This document shows, one piece after another, positions 24,365 to 33,165 of a DNA stretch of 64,000 nucleotides; positions within the stretch are counted from its first letter, which is position 1, and every line of letters begins with the position of its first letter. The notes under the pieces are model-generated. The model did not search any database. It was not told where the DNA came from and saw only the letters and a program-made list of their open reading frames with translations. The position numbers and the translations under genes were made by a program. This DNA is from Deltaproteobacteria bacterium (GTDB lineage Bacteria; Myxococcota_A; UBA9160; UBA6930), in NCBI GenBank assembly GCA_029261815.1, contig JAJDAQ010000118.1, forward strand, positions 1-64,000, given 5' to 3'.

Positions 24365-27300
24365 ATGACTTCGCCCGGCCAACCCTATCCCGACGTCCCT
24401 CCCCAGCCGAGCTTCCCCGAGATCGAGGAGCGCGTCGGGGCGCGTTGGCGCACCGATCGGACCTTCCAACGCTCGATCGAACAGCGGGATGCGGGCCCAG
24501 ACGGAGCGAACGAGTACGTCTTCTACGACGGCCCTCCGTTCGCGAACGGCCTGCCCCACTTCGGCCATCTGCTGACCGGGTACGTCAAGGATGTCGTGCC
24601 GCGGTACCAGACGATGCGCGGTCGTCGGGTCGAGCGCCGCTTCGGGTGGGACTGCCACGGGCTTCCGGCCGAAATGGCGGCCGAGAAGGAACTCGGCATC
24701 GCCGGGCGCCTCGCGATCATCGACTACGGCATCGAGAAGTTCAACGACCACTGCCGGCGGTCCGTTCTGCAATACACCGAACAGTGGCAGGAGACGATGG
24801 TCCGCGCTGGGCGCTGGGTCGACTTCAAGAACGACTACAAGACCATGGACGCGCCTTACATGGAAAGCGTCATGTGGGCATTCAAGCAACTCTGGGACAA
24901 GGAACTCCTCTACGAGGACTACAAGGTCATGCCCTACTCCTGGGCAGCACAATCTCCGGTCTCGAACTTCGAGACGCGGATGGATGATGCCTACCGGGAG
25001 CGACAGGACCCGGCGATCACGGTGCGCTTCGAACTGCACCCCGTCGGCGATGAGCCGCCGACCGATCTCATCGCATGGACCACCACGCCGTGGACGTTGC
25101 CGTCGAATCTGGCGCTCGCCGTGGGTCCCGACATCGACTACGCCATCGTCGAACACGACGGGCGCCGCACGATCCTGGCCGATGCGCTGCTGGACAAATT
25201 CGCGCCCGAGTTGGGCGACGCAGAACGCGTCGGCAGCGTGAAGGGCCGGGATCTTGCCGGGCGCACCTACACGCCGCTGTTCCCGTACTTCGCAGACCGT
25301 GAAGACGCCTTCCGAATCCTGGCCGCCGATTTCGTCGAAGTCGAGGAAGGCACCGGCGTCGTTCACATGGCTCCCGGGTTCGGCGAGGACGACATGGAAG
25401 TGTGCCGGGCCGCCGGCATCAGCGTCGTCGTGCCCGTGGACGAAGCCGGACTCTTCACCTCCGAAGTCAGCGACTACGCCGGCATCCAGGTCCACGCGGC
25501 CAACAAGCCGATCATCCGCGAACTCAAGGATCGCGGCCGCCTGGTCCGTCACGAGACGCTGCTGCACAGCTATCCGCATTGCTGGCGCACCGACGAGCCG
25601 CTGATCTATCGCGCGACGAACTCGTGGTACATGAAGGTCACCGCCCTGAAGGACCAGCTGCTCCGGAACAACCAGGAGATCAACTGGATCCCCGGGCACA
25701 TCAAGGATGGGCTCTTCGGGAAGTGGCTGGAGAACGCGCGGGACTGGTCGATCAGCCGGAACCGGTTCTGGGGCGCGCCCATTCCGGTATGGAAGAGCGA
25801 CGACCCCGCATACCCGCGGGTCGACGTGTACGGCAGCATCGCCGAACTCGAGCGGGACTTCGGCGTCCCGGTGACGGACCTCCATCGTCCGGCCATCGAC
25901 GAGCTGGTGCGGCCCAACCCGGACGACCCGACGGGCAAGAGCATGATGCGCCGGATCCCCGAAGTCCTCGACTGCTGGTTCGAGAGCGGGTCGATGCCCT
26001 ACGCCCAGGTGCACTACCCGTTCGAGAACCGCGAATGGTTCGACAACCACTTTCCGTCGGACTTCATCGTCGAATACGTCGCCCAGACGCGCGGTTGGTT
26101 CTACACGATGTTCGTGCTTGGCACGGCGCTCTTCGACAAGCCCCCGTTCAAGAACTGCATCTGCCACGGTGTCATCGTCGACGTCGAGGGGCAGAAGCTA
26201 TCGAAGCGACTGCGCAACTATCCCGAGCCCGAAGAAGTCTTCGCCAGCCATGGCTCGGACGCGATGCGCTGGTACCTCTGCGCATCGGCGGTCTTGAAGG
26301 GCGGCGAGTTCAAGGTCGAGAAGGACGGAAAGCCGATCGGCGAAGTCGTCCGCAACGTGCTGATGCCGATGTGGAACGCCTGGTACTTCTTCTCGCTCTA
26401 CGCGAACACCGACGAGATCACCGCGGGGACACCCGAGCAGGGGCTCACGGTGCTCGATCGTTATGCATTGGCCAAGACGCGCGAACTCGTCGAGGATGTC
26501 CAGCGGCAGTTGGACGACTACGAGATCGCGGCCGCGTGTCGGAGCATCGTGTCCTACCTCGATGCGCTCAACAACTGGTACATCCGCCGCAGCCGTCCGC
26601 GATTCTGGGCCAGCGATGCCTCGGCCGACAAGCAGGCCGCGTACGACACACTCGGGACCGCCTTGAAGACGCTCTGCCAGGTGTCAGCCCCGCTTCTGCC
26701 GTTCCTGACGGACGAAATCTATGCCGGCCTGACGAGCGGGCTGGAACTCCACCTCAGCGACTGGCCCACCCTCGATGCCTTCCCCGCCGAACCTGCGCTG
26801 GTCGCCGACATGGACACGGTTCGCGAGGTCTGCAGCGCGGGCCTCTCGATGCGCCGCACCGAGAACGTTCGTGTGCGCCAGCCGCTCAAGCGCCTGACGG
26901 TTGCCGGCCCCGGAGCGGAACGGCTCGCACCCTACATCGCGCTCATCGAAGACGAGATGAACGTCAAGGAAGTGACCCTCTCGTCCGAGATCGACGCCTT
27001 CGCAGACTTCCGCCTCCAAGTGAATGCCCGCGCGATCGGCCCGCGCCTGGGTGGCGAAACGAAGTCCGTGATCGCGGCCTCGAAGAAGGGCGACTGGCAG
27101 CGCGCCAACGACGGCACGGTGACCGTCGGTGGCGCCGTCCTCCAACCCGACGAGTTCGAGTTCCGACTCGACGCCAAGGAAGGTGTCGCGTGCCAGCCGT
27201 TGCCGTCAGGCGACATGATCGTCGTGGTCGACTTCGATCTGACGGACCAACTGGTGCAAGAAGGCTATGCACGCGACGTCGTCCGACTGGTCCAACAGGC

Positions 27301-27511
27301 GAGGCGGGAGGCCGGCCTACACGTCTCCGACCGGATCCACCTCTCGATGAACCTGCCTGCCGTCCATGCCGATGCGGTCGACGCGTTCGCCGAGTACGTG
27401 AAGGACAACACCCTGGCGACGGCCCTGACCCTGGGCGATGCCGACGACGGCGAAGAAGTCGCACTTGGCAGTGACACCGCACGCATTCGCGTCACGAAGG
27501 AATCCGCATGA
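24365..27511 (+). CDS. ileS: Isoleucyl-tRNA synthetase, eukaryotic-like type (IleS2)
   Basis: 1048 residues from the ATG at 24365; the track ORF adds 262 antisense-derived residues. The HIGH signature is HFGH in NGLPHFGHLLTG, followed by FGWDCHGLPAEMAAEKELG. The editing domain contains IAWTTTPWTLPSNLALAVGP. The KMSKS loop is GQKLSKRLRNYPEPEE, and anticodon-binding helices and a C-terminal extension follow. The VKDVVPRYQTMRG and SKRLRNYP segments are characteristic of the eukaryotic-like IleS2 group, many of whose members resist mupirocin. It charges tRNA-Ile. Unusually, its stop overlaps the pqqB start (ATGA). Confidence 0.95.
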   Translation: MTSPGQPYPDVPPQPSFPEIEERVGARWRTDRTFQRSIEQRDAGPDGANEYVFYDGPPFANGLPHFGHLLTGYVKDVVPRYQTMRGRRVERRFGWDCHGLPAEMAAEKELGIAGRLAIIDYGIEKFNDHCRRSVLQYTEQWQETMVRAGRWVDFKNDYKTMDAPYMESVMWAFKQLWDKELLYEDYKVMPYSWAAQSPVSNFETRMDDAYRERQDPAITVRFELHPVGDEPPTDLIAWTTTPWTLPSNLALAVGPDIDYAIVEHDGRRTILADALLDKFAPELGDAERVGSVKGRDLAGRTYTPLFPYFADREDAFRILAADFVEVEEGTGVVHMAPGFGEDDMEVCRAAGISVVVPVDEAGLFTSEVSDYAGIQVHAANKPIIRELKDRGRLVRHETLLHSYPHCWRTDEPLIYRATNSWYMKVTALKDQLLRNNQEINWIPGHIKDGLFGKWLENARDWSISRNRFWGAPIPVWKSDDPAYPRVDVYGSIAELERDFGVPVTDLHRPAIDELVRPNPDDPTGKSMMRRIPEVLDCWFESGSMPYAQVHYPFENREWFDNHFPSDFIVEYVAQTRGWFYTMFVLGTALFDKPPFKNCICHGVIVDVEGQKLSKRLRNYPEPEEVFASHGSDAMRWYLCASAVLKGGEFKVEKDGKPIGEVVRNVLMPMWNAWYFFSLYANTDEITAGTPEQGLTVLDRYALAKTRELVEDVQRQLDDYEIAAACRSIVSYLDALNNWYIRRSRPRFWASDASADKQAAYDTLGTALKTLCQVSAPLLPFLTDEIYAGLTSGLELHLSDWPTLDAFPAEPALVADMDTVREVCSAGLSMRRTENVRVRQPLKRLTVAGPGAERLAPYIALIEDEMNVKEVTLSSEIDAFADFRLQVNARAIGPRLGGETKSVIAASKKGDWQRANDGTVTVGGAVLQPDEFEFRLDAKEGVACQPLPSGDMIVVVDFDLTDQLVQEGYARDVVRLVQQARREAGLHVSDRIHLSMNLPAVHADAVDAFAEYVKDNTLATALTLGDADDGEEVALGSDTARIRVTKESA

Positions 27512-28401
27512 AGGTCCACGTCCTGGGATCCGCCGCCGGTGGAGGGCTCCCGCAGTGGAACTGCGGCGGCGACAACTCGGTGCGCGCACGCGCGCAGGAT
27601 CCGAACGTCCCTCCCCGTTCACAGCCCTCGATCGCAATCGGCACGGGTGAGGGCCGCTGGTCGGTCATCAATACGAGCCCCGACATCCGCGACCAGTTCA
27701 TGCGCTTTGGCGGGCTCCATCCTCGGCCGGGGACGCGGGACGTTCCGATCGACAGCGTCGTCCTGACCAACGCCGACCTCGACCACGTCATGGGTCTACT
27801 TGTCTTGCGCGAGTCCCTGCCCTACCGCGTGGTGACCACTCCCTGGATCCGCGACGTGCTGCTCGAGAACAACGCCACCTTCCGCCTGATGGCACCGGCT
27901 TTCGGATGCGTCGGCCTCGACGAACCCTTCGACTTGGACCGCGACGGCCACCTGGAGGCCAAACTCTTCCCGGTGCCGGGAAAAGTCCCGACGTACTTGC
28001 AGGAACTCGCCTCCAACTCCCCCGAAGCGACGCTCGGATTGCGCGTGACAGACCGGCGCACGGGGAGTCGCCTGGTGTATGCCCCGGGCCTTCAGACGCT
28101 GGACGAAGCGACCCTGGCCGAGCTGCAGGCGGCTGACGTGCGTTTCGTAGACGGCACCTTCTGGACCGCGGACGAACTCCTCCGCATGCGCCCGGGCGCG
28201 CCCGACGCCTGGAAGATGGGCCATGTCCCGATCAGCGGAGACGACGGCAGTCTCGCGCGCCTTCGCCTGATGGGCGGCCGGACGTACTACATCCACATCA
28301 ACAACACGAACCCGATCCTGGACGATTCATCCGACGAAGCCGCCGCCGTGCGCGCCGCCGGCGTCGAGATCTCGAACGACGGGCTCGAGGTCGAGGTGTG
28401 A
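27508..28401 (+). CDS. pqqB: PQQ biosynthesis protein PqqB
   Basis: 297 residues with the metallo-beta-lactamase-like fold of PqqB: it starts MKVHVLGSAAGGGLPQWNC and contains SVINTSPDIRDQF, LTNADLDHVMGLLVLRE and VFGDT-region equivalents FVDGTFWTADEL, MGHVPISG and YYIHINNTNPIL. PqqB is an iron-dependent hydroxylase acting on the Glu-Tyr-derived precursor in pyrroloquinoline quinone synthesis. The four-base overlap with ileS upstream and with pqqC downstream (GTGA) means all are likely translated from one message. Confidence 0.96.
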   Translation: MKVHVLGSAAGGGLPQWNCGGDNSVRARAQDPNVPPRSQPSIAIGTGEGRWSVINTSPDIRDQFMRFGGLHPRPGTRDVPIDSVVLTNADLDHVMGLLVLRESLPYRVVTTPWIRDVLLENNATFRLMAPAFGCVGLDEPFDLDRDGHLEAKLFPVPGKVPTYLQELASNSPEATLGLRVTDRRTGSRLVYAPGLQTLDEATLAELQAADVRFVDGTFWTADELLRMRPGAPDAWKMGHVPISGDDGSLARLRLMGGRTYYIHINNTNPILDDSSDEAAAVRAAGVEISNDGLEVEV

Positions 28402-29321
28402 GCGCCGGCCTGGAAGCCCGCCTTCGTGGCATCCTGGCCGAGCGGTACCACGACCGGCACCCGTTCAACTTGCGACTCCACGGCGGCGATTGCGAACCCG
28501 ACGAAGTCCGACGTTGGGTCCGCAACCGTTACTACTACCAGACCCGCATCCCGATCAAGGACGGCGTGATCCTCACGAAGTCCGAGGACCGGGCGTTTCG
28601 CCGCGGGTGGATCCGCCGAATCCACGACCATGATGGCGACGACCGGAACCAGGGCGGCCTCGAGCTGTGGTTGCAACTCGCGGTCGCGTGCGGCCTCGAC
28701 CGCGACGAGACGGCAAGCCTCCGGCAAGTGCTTCCGGGTGTGCGGCGGGCGTGCGACTCCTACGTCACGTTCGTTGAATCCCATGACCTGCTCGAGAGTG
28801 TCGCTTCGTCGCTCACCGAGCTCGCCGCCGGCGCCTACCTCGGTCACCGGGCCGAAGCCTTCCGCAAGTACTACGACTGGATCGCGGAGGACGGACTCGA
28901 CTACTTCCTGTCGAGAACGCACCAGGCCCCGCGCGATGCCGAAGAAGGCCTTGCGTTCGTTCTCGAGCATGCAGACACGACGGAACGAGAGGAGCGCTGC
29001 GTCGCTGCCCTCGAGAAGAAGTGCTCGATCCTGTGGCAGCTCCTCGACGGCGTCGAATGGGGCGGTCGACGACCGCAACTCGCGAACGGCGTACGACTCC
29101 GCACCGGAGACGAACCGATGGTTGTCTCGCCCGAACGCGCGATCCGGATCGGCGGTAGCGGCGCGTCGATCCTCGAAGCCTGTGACGGAAGCCGGTGCGT
29201 CGACGAAGTCGCGGTCTCCGTCCGCGAAGCCTTCCCGGACGCACCCAATGGCCTGGAGTCCGACGTGTACGCATTCATCGAAGAGATGGAGCGCGCACAC
29301 GTCCTCGAGCTCCCCGAATGA
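28398..29321 (+). CDS. pqqCD: PqqC-PqqD fusion protein
   Basis: 307 residues from a GTG. Residues about 1-222 are PqqC, the cofactorless oxidase that closes and oxidises the final PQQ precursor (RYHDRHPFNLRLHGG, RNRYYYQTRIPIKDGVIL, RIHDHDGD, EGLAFVLEHADT). From about residue 228 a PqqD domain follows (PQLANGVRLRTGD, SILEACDGSRCVDEVAVSVRE, FIEEMERAHVLEL), the chaperone that presents PqqA to PqqE. This fusion is known from other PQQ producers. Overlaps pqqB and pqqE by four bases each. Confidence 0.95.
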   Translation: MSAGLEARLRGILAERYHDRHPFNLRLHGGDCEPDEVRRWVRNRYYYQTRIPIKDGVILTKSEDRAFRRGWIRRIHDHDGDDRNQGGLELWLQLAVACGLDRDETASLRQVLPGVRRACDSYVTFVESHDLLESVASSLTELAAGAYLGHRAEAFRKYYDWIAEDGLDYFLSRTHQAPRDAEEGLAFVLEHADTTEREERCVAALEKKCSILWQLLDGVEWGGRRPQLANGVRLRTGDEPMVVSPERAIRIGGSGASILEACDGSRCVDEVAVSVREAFPDAPNGLESDVYAFIEEMERAHVLELPE

Positions 29322-30397
29322 ACGCACCCCGCCCGCTCAATCTCGTCGCCGAGCTGACCTACCGCTGTCCGCTTCAATGCCCGTACTGTTCCAATCCACT
29401 CCAGCTCGGCGCCGTCCGCGAGGCGCTGGATGCCGACGACTGGGCCCGCGTCTTCCGAGAGGCCGCAGCCCTCGGCGTCGTGCATGTCGGATTGACCGGG
29501 GGCGAGCCCTCTGCACGCAGTGACCTCCCCGAGATCGTGGCCGGGGCCGAAGCAGCGGGTCTCTACTCACACCTCGTCACCGCGGCCGTCCCCCTCGACC
29601 CGGACGGTCTCGCAGTTCTTGCGGAGCGCGGACTCTGCAGCGTCCAGATCTCCCTCCAGGACGCGGACGCCGAGCACTCGGATCGGATCGCGGGCACCCG
29701 GAGCTTCGATCGCAAGCAGGTCCTCGCTGCCGCCACGAAGAAGCTCGGGCTTCCGCTGACCCTGAATGTGGTCCTCCATCGACATAACCTCGACCGGACG
29801 CGCGAGATCATCCGTCTCGCCCGTGCTCTCGACGCCGACCGTCTTGAACTCGCGAACGCGCAGTACCAGGGTTGGGCGCTGTTGAATCGAGCCGCACTCC
29901 TCCCGACCCGCTCGCAACTCGACCACGCCGCCGGCGTCGTTCGCGAGGAATGTGCGGAAAGCGACCGGCCCGAAATCCTGTTCGTGCTCCCCGACTACTT
30001 TCGCGATCGCCCGAAGCCGTGCATGGCCGGGTGGGCCCAACAACACATCGTGGTGGCCCCGAACGGCCTCGCCCTGCCGTGCCACGGCGCCGCGGAGCTT
30101 CCGGGCCTCGAGTTCTGGAATGTCCAGGAGCACGCGCTCGCGGAATGCTGGTCCGATTCCCCCGGAATGAACGCCTACCGCGGCGAAGACTGGATGCCGG
30201 AACCGTGCAGGAGCTGCGACGCCCGCAAGCAGGATTTCGGCGGCTGTCGCTGCCAGGCGTTCGCGCTCACCGGCGATGCCTCGGCGACGGACCCTGCCTG
30301 TGGCCTGTCCCCGCATCACGCCGCAATCGAAGAGGCCGTTGCCGCGCCGAAGGAAGATGTTTTCCGCTTCCGGTTTCCCGGGAACGCCGCAGACTAA
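29318..30397 (+). CDS. pqqE: PqqA peptide cyclase (radical SAM)
   Basis: 359 residues from the ATG at 29318, overlapping the pqqCD stop. The radical SAM cluster site is CPLQCPYC (CxxxCxxC), with GLTGGEPS as the glycine-rich motif. A C-terminal SPASM domain supplies cysteines for auxiliary clusters (PKPCMAGW, LPCHGAAELPG, PEPCRSCDARKQDFGGCRCQA). PqqE cross-links Glu and Tyr of the PqqA peptide. No PqqA-like reading frame was seen nearby. The last four bases overlap the convergent MORN-repeat gene. Confidence 0.96.
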   Translation: MNAPRPLNLVAELTYRCPLQCPYCSNPLQLGAVREALDADDWARVFREAAALGVVHVGLTGGEPSARSDLPEIVAGAEAAGLYSHLVTAAVPLDPDGLAVLAERGLCSVQISLQDADAEHSDRIAGTRSFDRKQVLAAATKKLGLPLTLNVVLHRHNLDRTREIIRLARALDADRLELANAQYQGWALLNRAALLPTRSQLDHAAGVVREECAESDRPEILFVLPDYFRDRPKPCMAGWAQQHIVVAPNGLALPCHGAAELPGLEFWNVQEHALAECWSDSPGMNAYRGEDWMPEPCRSCDARKQDFGGCRCQAFALTGDASATDPACGLSPHHAAIEEAVAAPKEDVFRFRFPGNAAD

Positions 30398-31071
30398 CGA
30401 CCGTCACCCGAGAGATCGTTGCGCGGCGTGAACGTTCGCGAAATCTCTCGCCCGTGATCGAACTCCACGACCTTCTGGGTGCGGCCGTCTTCCCACCACG
30501 CTTGCCACGTCCCGTGGCGCGCGCCCTGGACGAACTCGCCGCGTGCCTGGAGTTGACCGTCCGAGAACCAGGTTCGCGCGGGGCCGTGTAGCTTTCCGCG
30601 GGAGAACGACATGTCGCCCATCGCCTGCCCGTTCCGGTGCCAGGACAGGGCGACGCCATGCTGCTCGCCAGCATCCCAGGCCTCTTCCCACTTCTTCTTG
30701 CCGTTCGGATAGAAGGCGATGAATCGGCCCTGCTTCTGGTCCTTGCGGTACACGCCCTCGAGTTTCAGCTGACCGTTCGCGTGCCACTCCCGGTATCGCC
30801 CGTCGAGCCGCCCGTGATCGAAGGTGGCCTCCGCCAGGCGCTCCCCAGACGGATAGAACGACAATGATGGCCCGTGTTGGCTCCGGTCCGCGAGCACGCA
30901 GGCGATGCGGGTTCCGTCGGGCGGTGCAGCACCTTCGACCGAGGCGCCTGCAGGACAGTCGAGCGTCTGGCTCGCAGCACCGGTCGCCCCGAGGACCATG
31001 GCGAACGCCCACGCGAGGCCAAGCCGCCACCCGTGGGCGGCACCCGTAGCCGGAGGGGTCCACCGAACCAT
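30394..31071 (-). CDS. Secreted MORN-type repeat protein (YwqK-like)
   Basis: 225 residues. A signal peptide (LGLAWAFAMVLGATGAASQ) precedes five or six copies of a degenerate 22-24 residue repeat of the form G....Y.NG....E....G: GPSLSFYPSGERLAEATF, GRYREWHANGQLKLEGVY, GRFIAFYPNGKKKWEEAW, GVALSWHRNGQAMGDMSF, GPARTWFSDGQLQARGEF, GTWQAWWEDGRTQKVVEF. These are the toxin-antitoxin YwqK/MORN variant repeats. It is probably periplasmic; the function is unknown. Converges on pqqE with a four-base overlap. Confidence 0.85.
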   Translation of the reverse strand: MVRWTPPATGAAHGWRLGLAWAFAMVLGATGAASQTLDCPAGASVEGAAPPDGTRIACVLADRSQHGPSLSFYPSGERLAEATFDHGRLDGRYREWHANGQLKLEGVYRKDQKQGRFIAFYPNGKKKWEEAWDAGEQHGVALSWHRNGQAMGDMSFSRGKLHGPARTWFSDGQLQARGEFVQGARHGTWQAWWEDGRTQKVVEFDHGREISRTFTPRNDLSGDGR

Positions 31072-31080
31072 CCGCAGACG

Positions 31081-31779
31081 TTAGGGGGAAAGCTCGGGGT
31101 AGAGCCAGCCCACCGCCAGGAGGTAGACGGGCCAGAAGATGCGACCCACGAGGAAGAAGGCACCCATGATGCCGAACATGGCCAGTGCCGGTTGTGCCAT
31201 CCACTCCTGGACCCGAAGCGCGTTCTCCTCGGAGAGGAACAGACCGATGGCACTACTGCCGTCGAGCGGCGGCAACGGAATCAGGTTCAGTACCACCATC
31301 AGCAGGTTCATCGAGAAGAGCAAGCTCAGGGTCAGCGCGATCGCCTCCCCGGCGCCCGCTTCGTCCGGGCTCCCGACCAGCGAGATGAAGCTCAAGTGCG
31401 TCGGCCACGTGAGGAACTCCATCGCGATCGCGCTCCGAATCAGCAGGGCGGCCACCACGACAAGCGCCAGATTGGCCGCCGGCCCCGCCAGCGCCATCTT
31501 CGCTGCCCGGTGCGGATGAGCCCTCGCCCAGACCGGGTCGTACGGCGCGCTGGCCCAGCCCATCATGAAGCCGTTCAACGCGAAGCTCAGCAGCGGAATC
31601 ACGACCATTCCGAACGGCGAACGCTGAATGTGCGGCATGGGATCGAGCGAAACCTGTCCACCTTCGTAGGCGGTGAGGTCGCCACCACGCATCGCGACCC
31701 AGGCATGCGCGGCTTCGTGAACCGTGGTCGACAAGAGGAAGACCACGTACCAGGCGATGCCCACGGCGAGTTGATCCAA
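31081..31779 (-). CDS. M50 family membrane metalloprotease (site-2 protease-like)
   Basis: 232 residues from a TTG at 31779, which has GGAGA about seven bases upstream and removes an arginine-rich extension that would overlap the citrate synthase-like gene. The first membrane helix holds the zinc site STTVHEAAHAW (HExxH). A later membrane helix has NLIPLPPLDGSSAIG, where the Asp is the third zinc ligand of site-2-type proteases. Small M50 members without a PDZ domain like this one act in regulated intramembrane proteolysis or remain uncharacterised. It sits downstream of the HTH-fused citrate synthase. Confidence 0.85.
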   Translation of the reverse strand: MDQLAVGIAWYVVFLLSTTVHEAAHAWVAMRGGDLTAYEGGQVSLDPMPHIQRSPFGMVVIPLLSFALNGFMMGWASAPYDPVWARAHPHRAAKMALAGPAANLALVVVAALLIRSAIAMEFLTWPTHLSFISLVGSPDEAGAGEAIALTLSLLFSMNLLMVVLNLIPLPPLDGSSAIGLFLSEENALRVQEWMAQPALAMFGIMGAFFLVGRIFWPVYLLAVGWLYPELSP

Positions 31780-31831
31780 CGGCGGCTCTCCGATTTCCGC
31801 GGCGGCGGAAGCGGGCGAACGATAGCGACCC

Positions 31832-33106
31832 TCAGAGCGCGCGGGGCGGGCCGACGTAGCGCGCACGGGGGCGCAGCAGCTGGCCGCTCTCGGACTGCTC
31901 GAGAATGTGCGCGACCCACCCAGCCGATCGTCCCACGGCAAAGATGCCGGCCACGGCGCCGGCCGGCATCCCCAGCGCGGCGCGAAGAGCGACCGCGGCC
32001 GCATCGACGTTGGGCCGGGGACGATGGGCGTCCGCCATTGCGTCGAAGAGCGCGAACATGCCGTGAAGCTCCTCCGCGTTCGTGCTACGTGCGTCGGGAC
32101 CGAAACCGCGCGCGATCTCGATCAGCGCGGTCGCACGCGGGTCGCCCAGACTGGCGGCGTAGAGCGGGTGCCCGAACCCCGGGATCGGCTCGCCGCGACG
32201 CGCCCGTTCGTTCACGACGCGCGTGGCATCGGACACCGATGCGATCTCGCGGAGTACGGCCTCGACCTGGTCCGACGCACCGCCGTGCAACGGACCCGAC
32301 AGCGTCGCCAGCCCCGCCTGGACGGCGGCATACACGTCGGCCTTGGCCGACGCCGCGACGCGAGCCGCGAAGGTCGACGCGTTGAGCTCGTGGTCGGCCA
32401 TCAGCACAAGCAATGCGTCGACGGCGCGGACGGCCGCATCCGACCGCTCGCATCCATACGCGATCAGGACGGCTTCAGCGATGGTGCGCGCCTCCCAGGC
32501 CTCCGCCGCGCGTTCTGGCGAAGCCGGCAATGCCAACGATGCCGCCAGCAGGCGCGAGACGGTTCGTGCGCGCGGCAGCACCGCTCCGACATGGCCATCG
32601 AAGCGGCCGGGATCGCGGGCTGCCCATGCCGCCAGCACCAATGGGCGAACGCTTGCGGGCGGTGCATCGGCCGGGAGGAGCCGGGCGAGTCCTGCCAGCC
32701 GTGGAGAAGCGGTCGGGACCGGCCAGACCAGGTCGGGCGCGACTTCCTCGCCGCGCCACAGCCATTCGGCCACGGTCTCGAACCGGGCGCCCGCGCTCGC
32801 GAGTTCGAGCGCGGGCTTCCCGCGATAGATCGGTCCTTCGGCCAACATCTCGGTGATGCCCGAGTCGAGCACGGGCTCGCCGAAGCGAAGCGCGGCCGCG
32901 GCCGCCGCGCTGCCACGGGTCCGGTCGCGCAGGGCTTCGATGTCAGCGCGCAGATACCGCCGCGCGCGGCTACTTCCCGTGCCCGGCAGGCTTCGCAGCA
33001 TCCCTCGGCTCACGTAGGCGTACAGCGTCGGGAGCTTGACCCCGAGCAACGCGGCCGCCTCTTTTGCGCTCAGTTCCTTGCCCGGCTTGCCGATATCTTG
33101 ATTCAT
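31832..33106 (-). CDS. Citrate synthase family protein with N-terminal DNA-binding (HTH) domain
   Basis: 424 residues. Residues about 12-65 are a MerR/excisionase-like helix-turn-helix (SAKEAAALLGVKLPTLYAYVSRGML, RARRYLRADIEAL). The rest is a citrate synthase fold with all catalytic positions: His in DHELNASTFAARV, GPLHGGASDQVEAV, His in GFGHPLY and Asp in PNVDAAAVALRAALGMP. The combination suggests an enzyme-derived regulator or a DNA-binding citrate or methylcitrate synthase. It is divergent from a second citrate synthase, and its start codon lies inside a 14-bp direct repeat, so autoregulation is plausible (inference). Confidence 0.88.
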   Translation of the reverse strand: MNQDIGKPGKELSAKEAAALLGVKLPTLYAYVSRGMLRSLPGTGSSRARRYLRADIEALRDRTRGSAAAAAALRFGEPVLDSGITEMLAEGPIYRGKPALELASAGARFETVAEWLWRGEEVAPDLVWPVPTASPRLAGLARLLPADAPPASVRPLVLAAWAARDPGRFDGHVGAVLPRARTVSRLLAASLALPASPERAAEAWEARTIAEAVLIAYGCERSDAAVRAVDALLVLMADHELNASTFAARVAASAKADVYAAVQAGLATLSGPLHGGASDQVEAVLREIASVSDATRVVNERARRGEPIPGFGHPLYAASLGDPRATALIEIARGFGPDARSTNAEELHGMFALFDAMADAHRPRPNVDAAAVALRAALGMPAGAVAGIFAVGRSAGWVAHILEQSESGQLLRPRARYVGPPRAL

Positions 33107-33128
33107 TGATCAACCTTGATTCATTGAT
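33097..33128. repeat. 14-bp direct repeat, operator-like, between divergent citrate synthase genes
   Basis: CTTGATTCATTGAT occurs exactly at 33097-33110 and again at 33115-33128, an 18-base period. A perfect eight-base palindrome, TTGATCAA, spans 33106-33113. The first copy covers the start codon of the HTH-fused citrate synthase. The segment is strikingly AT-rich against the surrounding GC-rich sequence, as expected for a regulatory site. The likely ligand is the HTH domain of the adjacent gene (inference). Confidence 0.7.
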
Positions 33129-33143
33129 TGATGAACGTATCCT
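33116..33143 (+). promoter_or_regulatory. Possible sigma-70-type promoter for the citrate synthase gene
   Basis: TTGATT (33116-33121) and TATCCT (33138-33143) are separated by 16 bases and lie just upstream of the AGGAG and ATG of the plus-strand citrate synthase. The -35-like element is inside the second direct repeat, so binding there would block it. Predicted by eye only; the 5-prime leader would be very short. Confidence 0.35.
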
Positions 33144-33165
33144 ACCTCGCCAAAGGAGAAAAGTG

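Noticed and set aside
24350-26167. 605-residue minus-strand ORF
   Set aside because: Antisense shadow of ileS, which has unmistakable synthetase motifs.
27400-27520. Possible pqqA upstream of pqqB
   Set aside because: The region is fully used by the end of ileS, and no short frame with Glu-x3-Tyr and a ribosome binding site was visible.
30874-32385. 503-residue plus-strand ORF
   Set aside because: Antisense to the M50 and HTH-citrate synthase genes, both with clear catalytic motifs.
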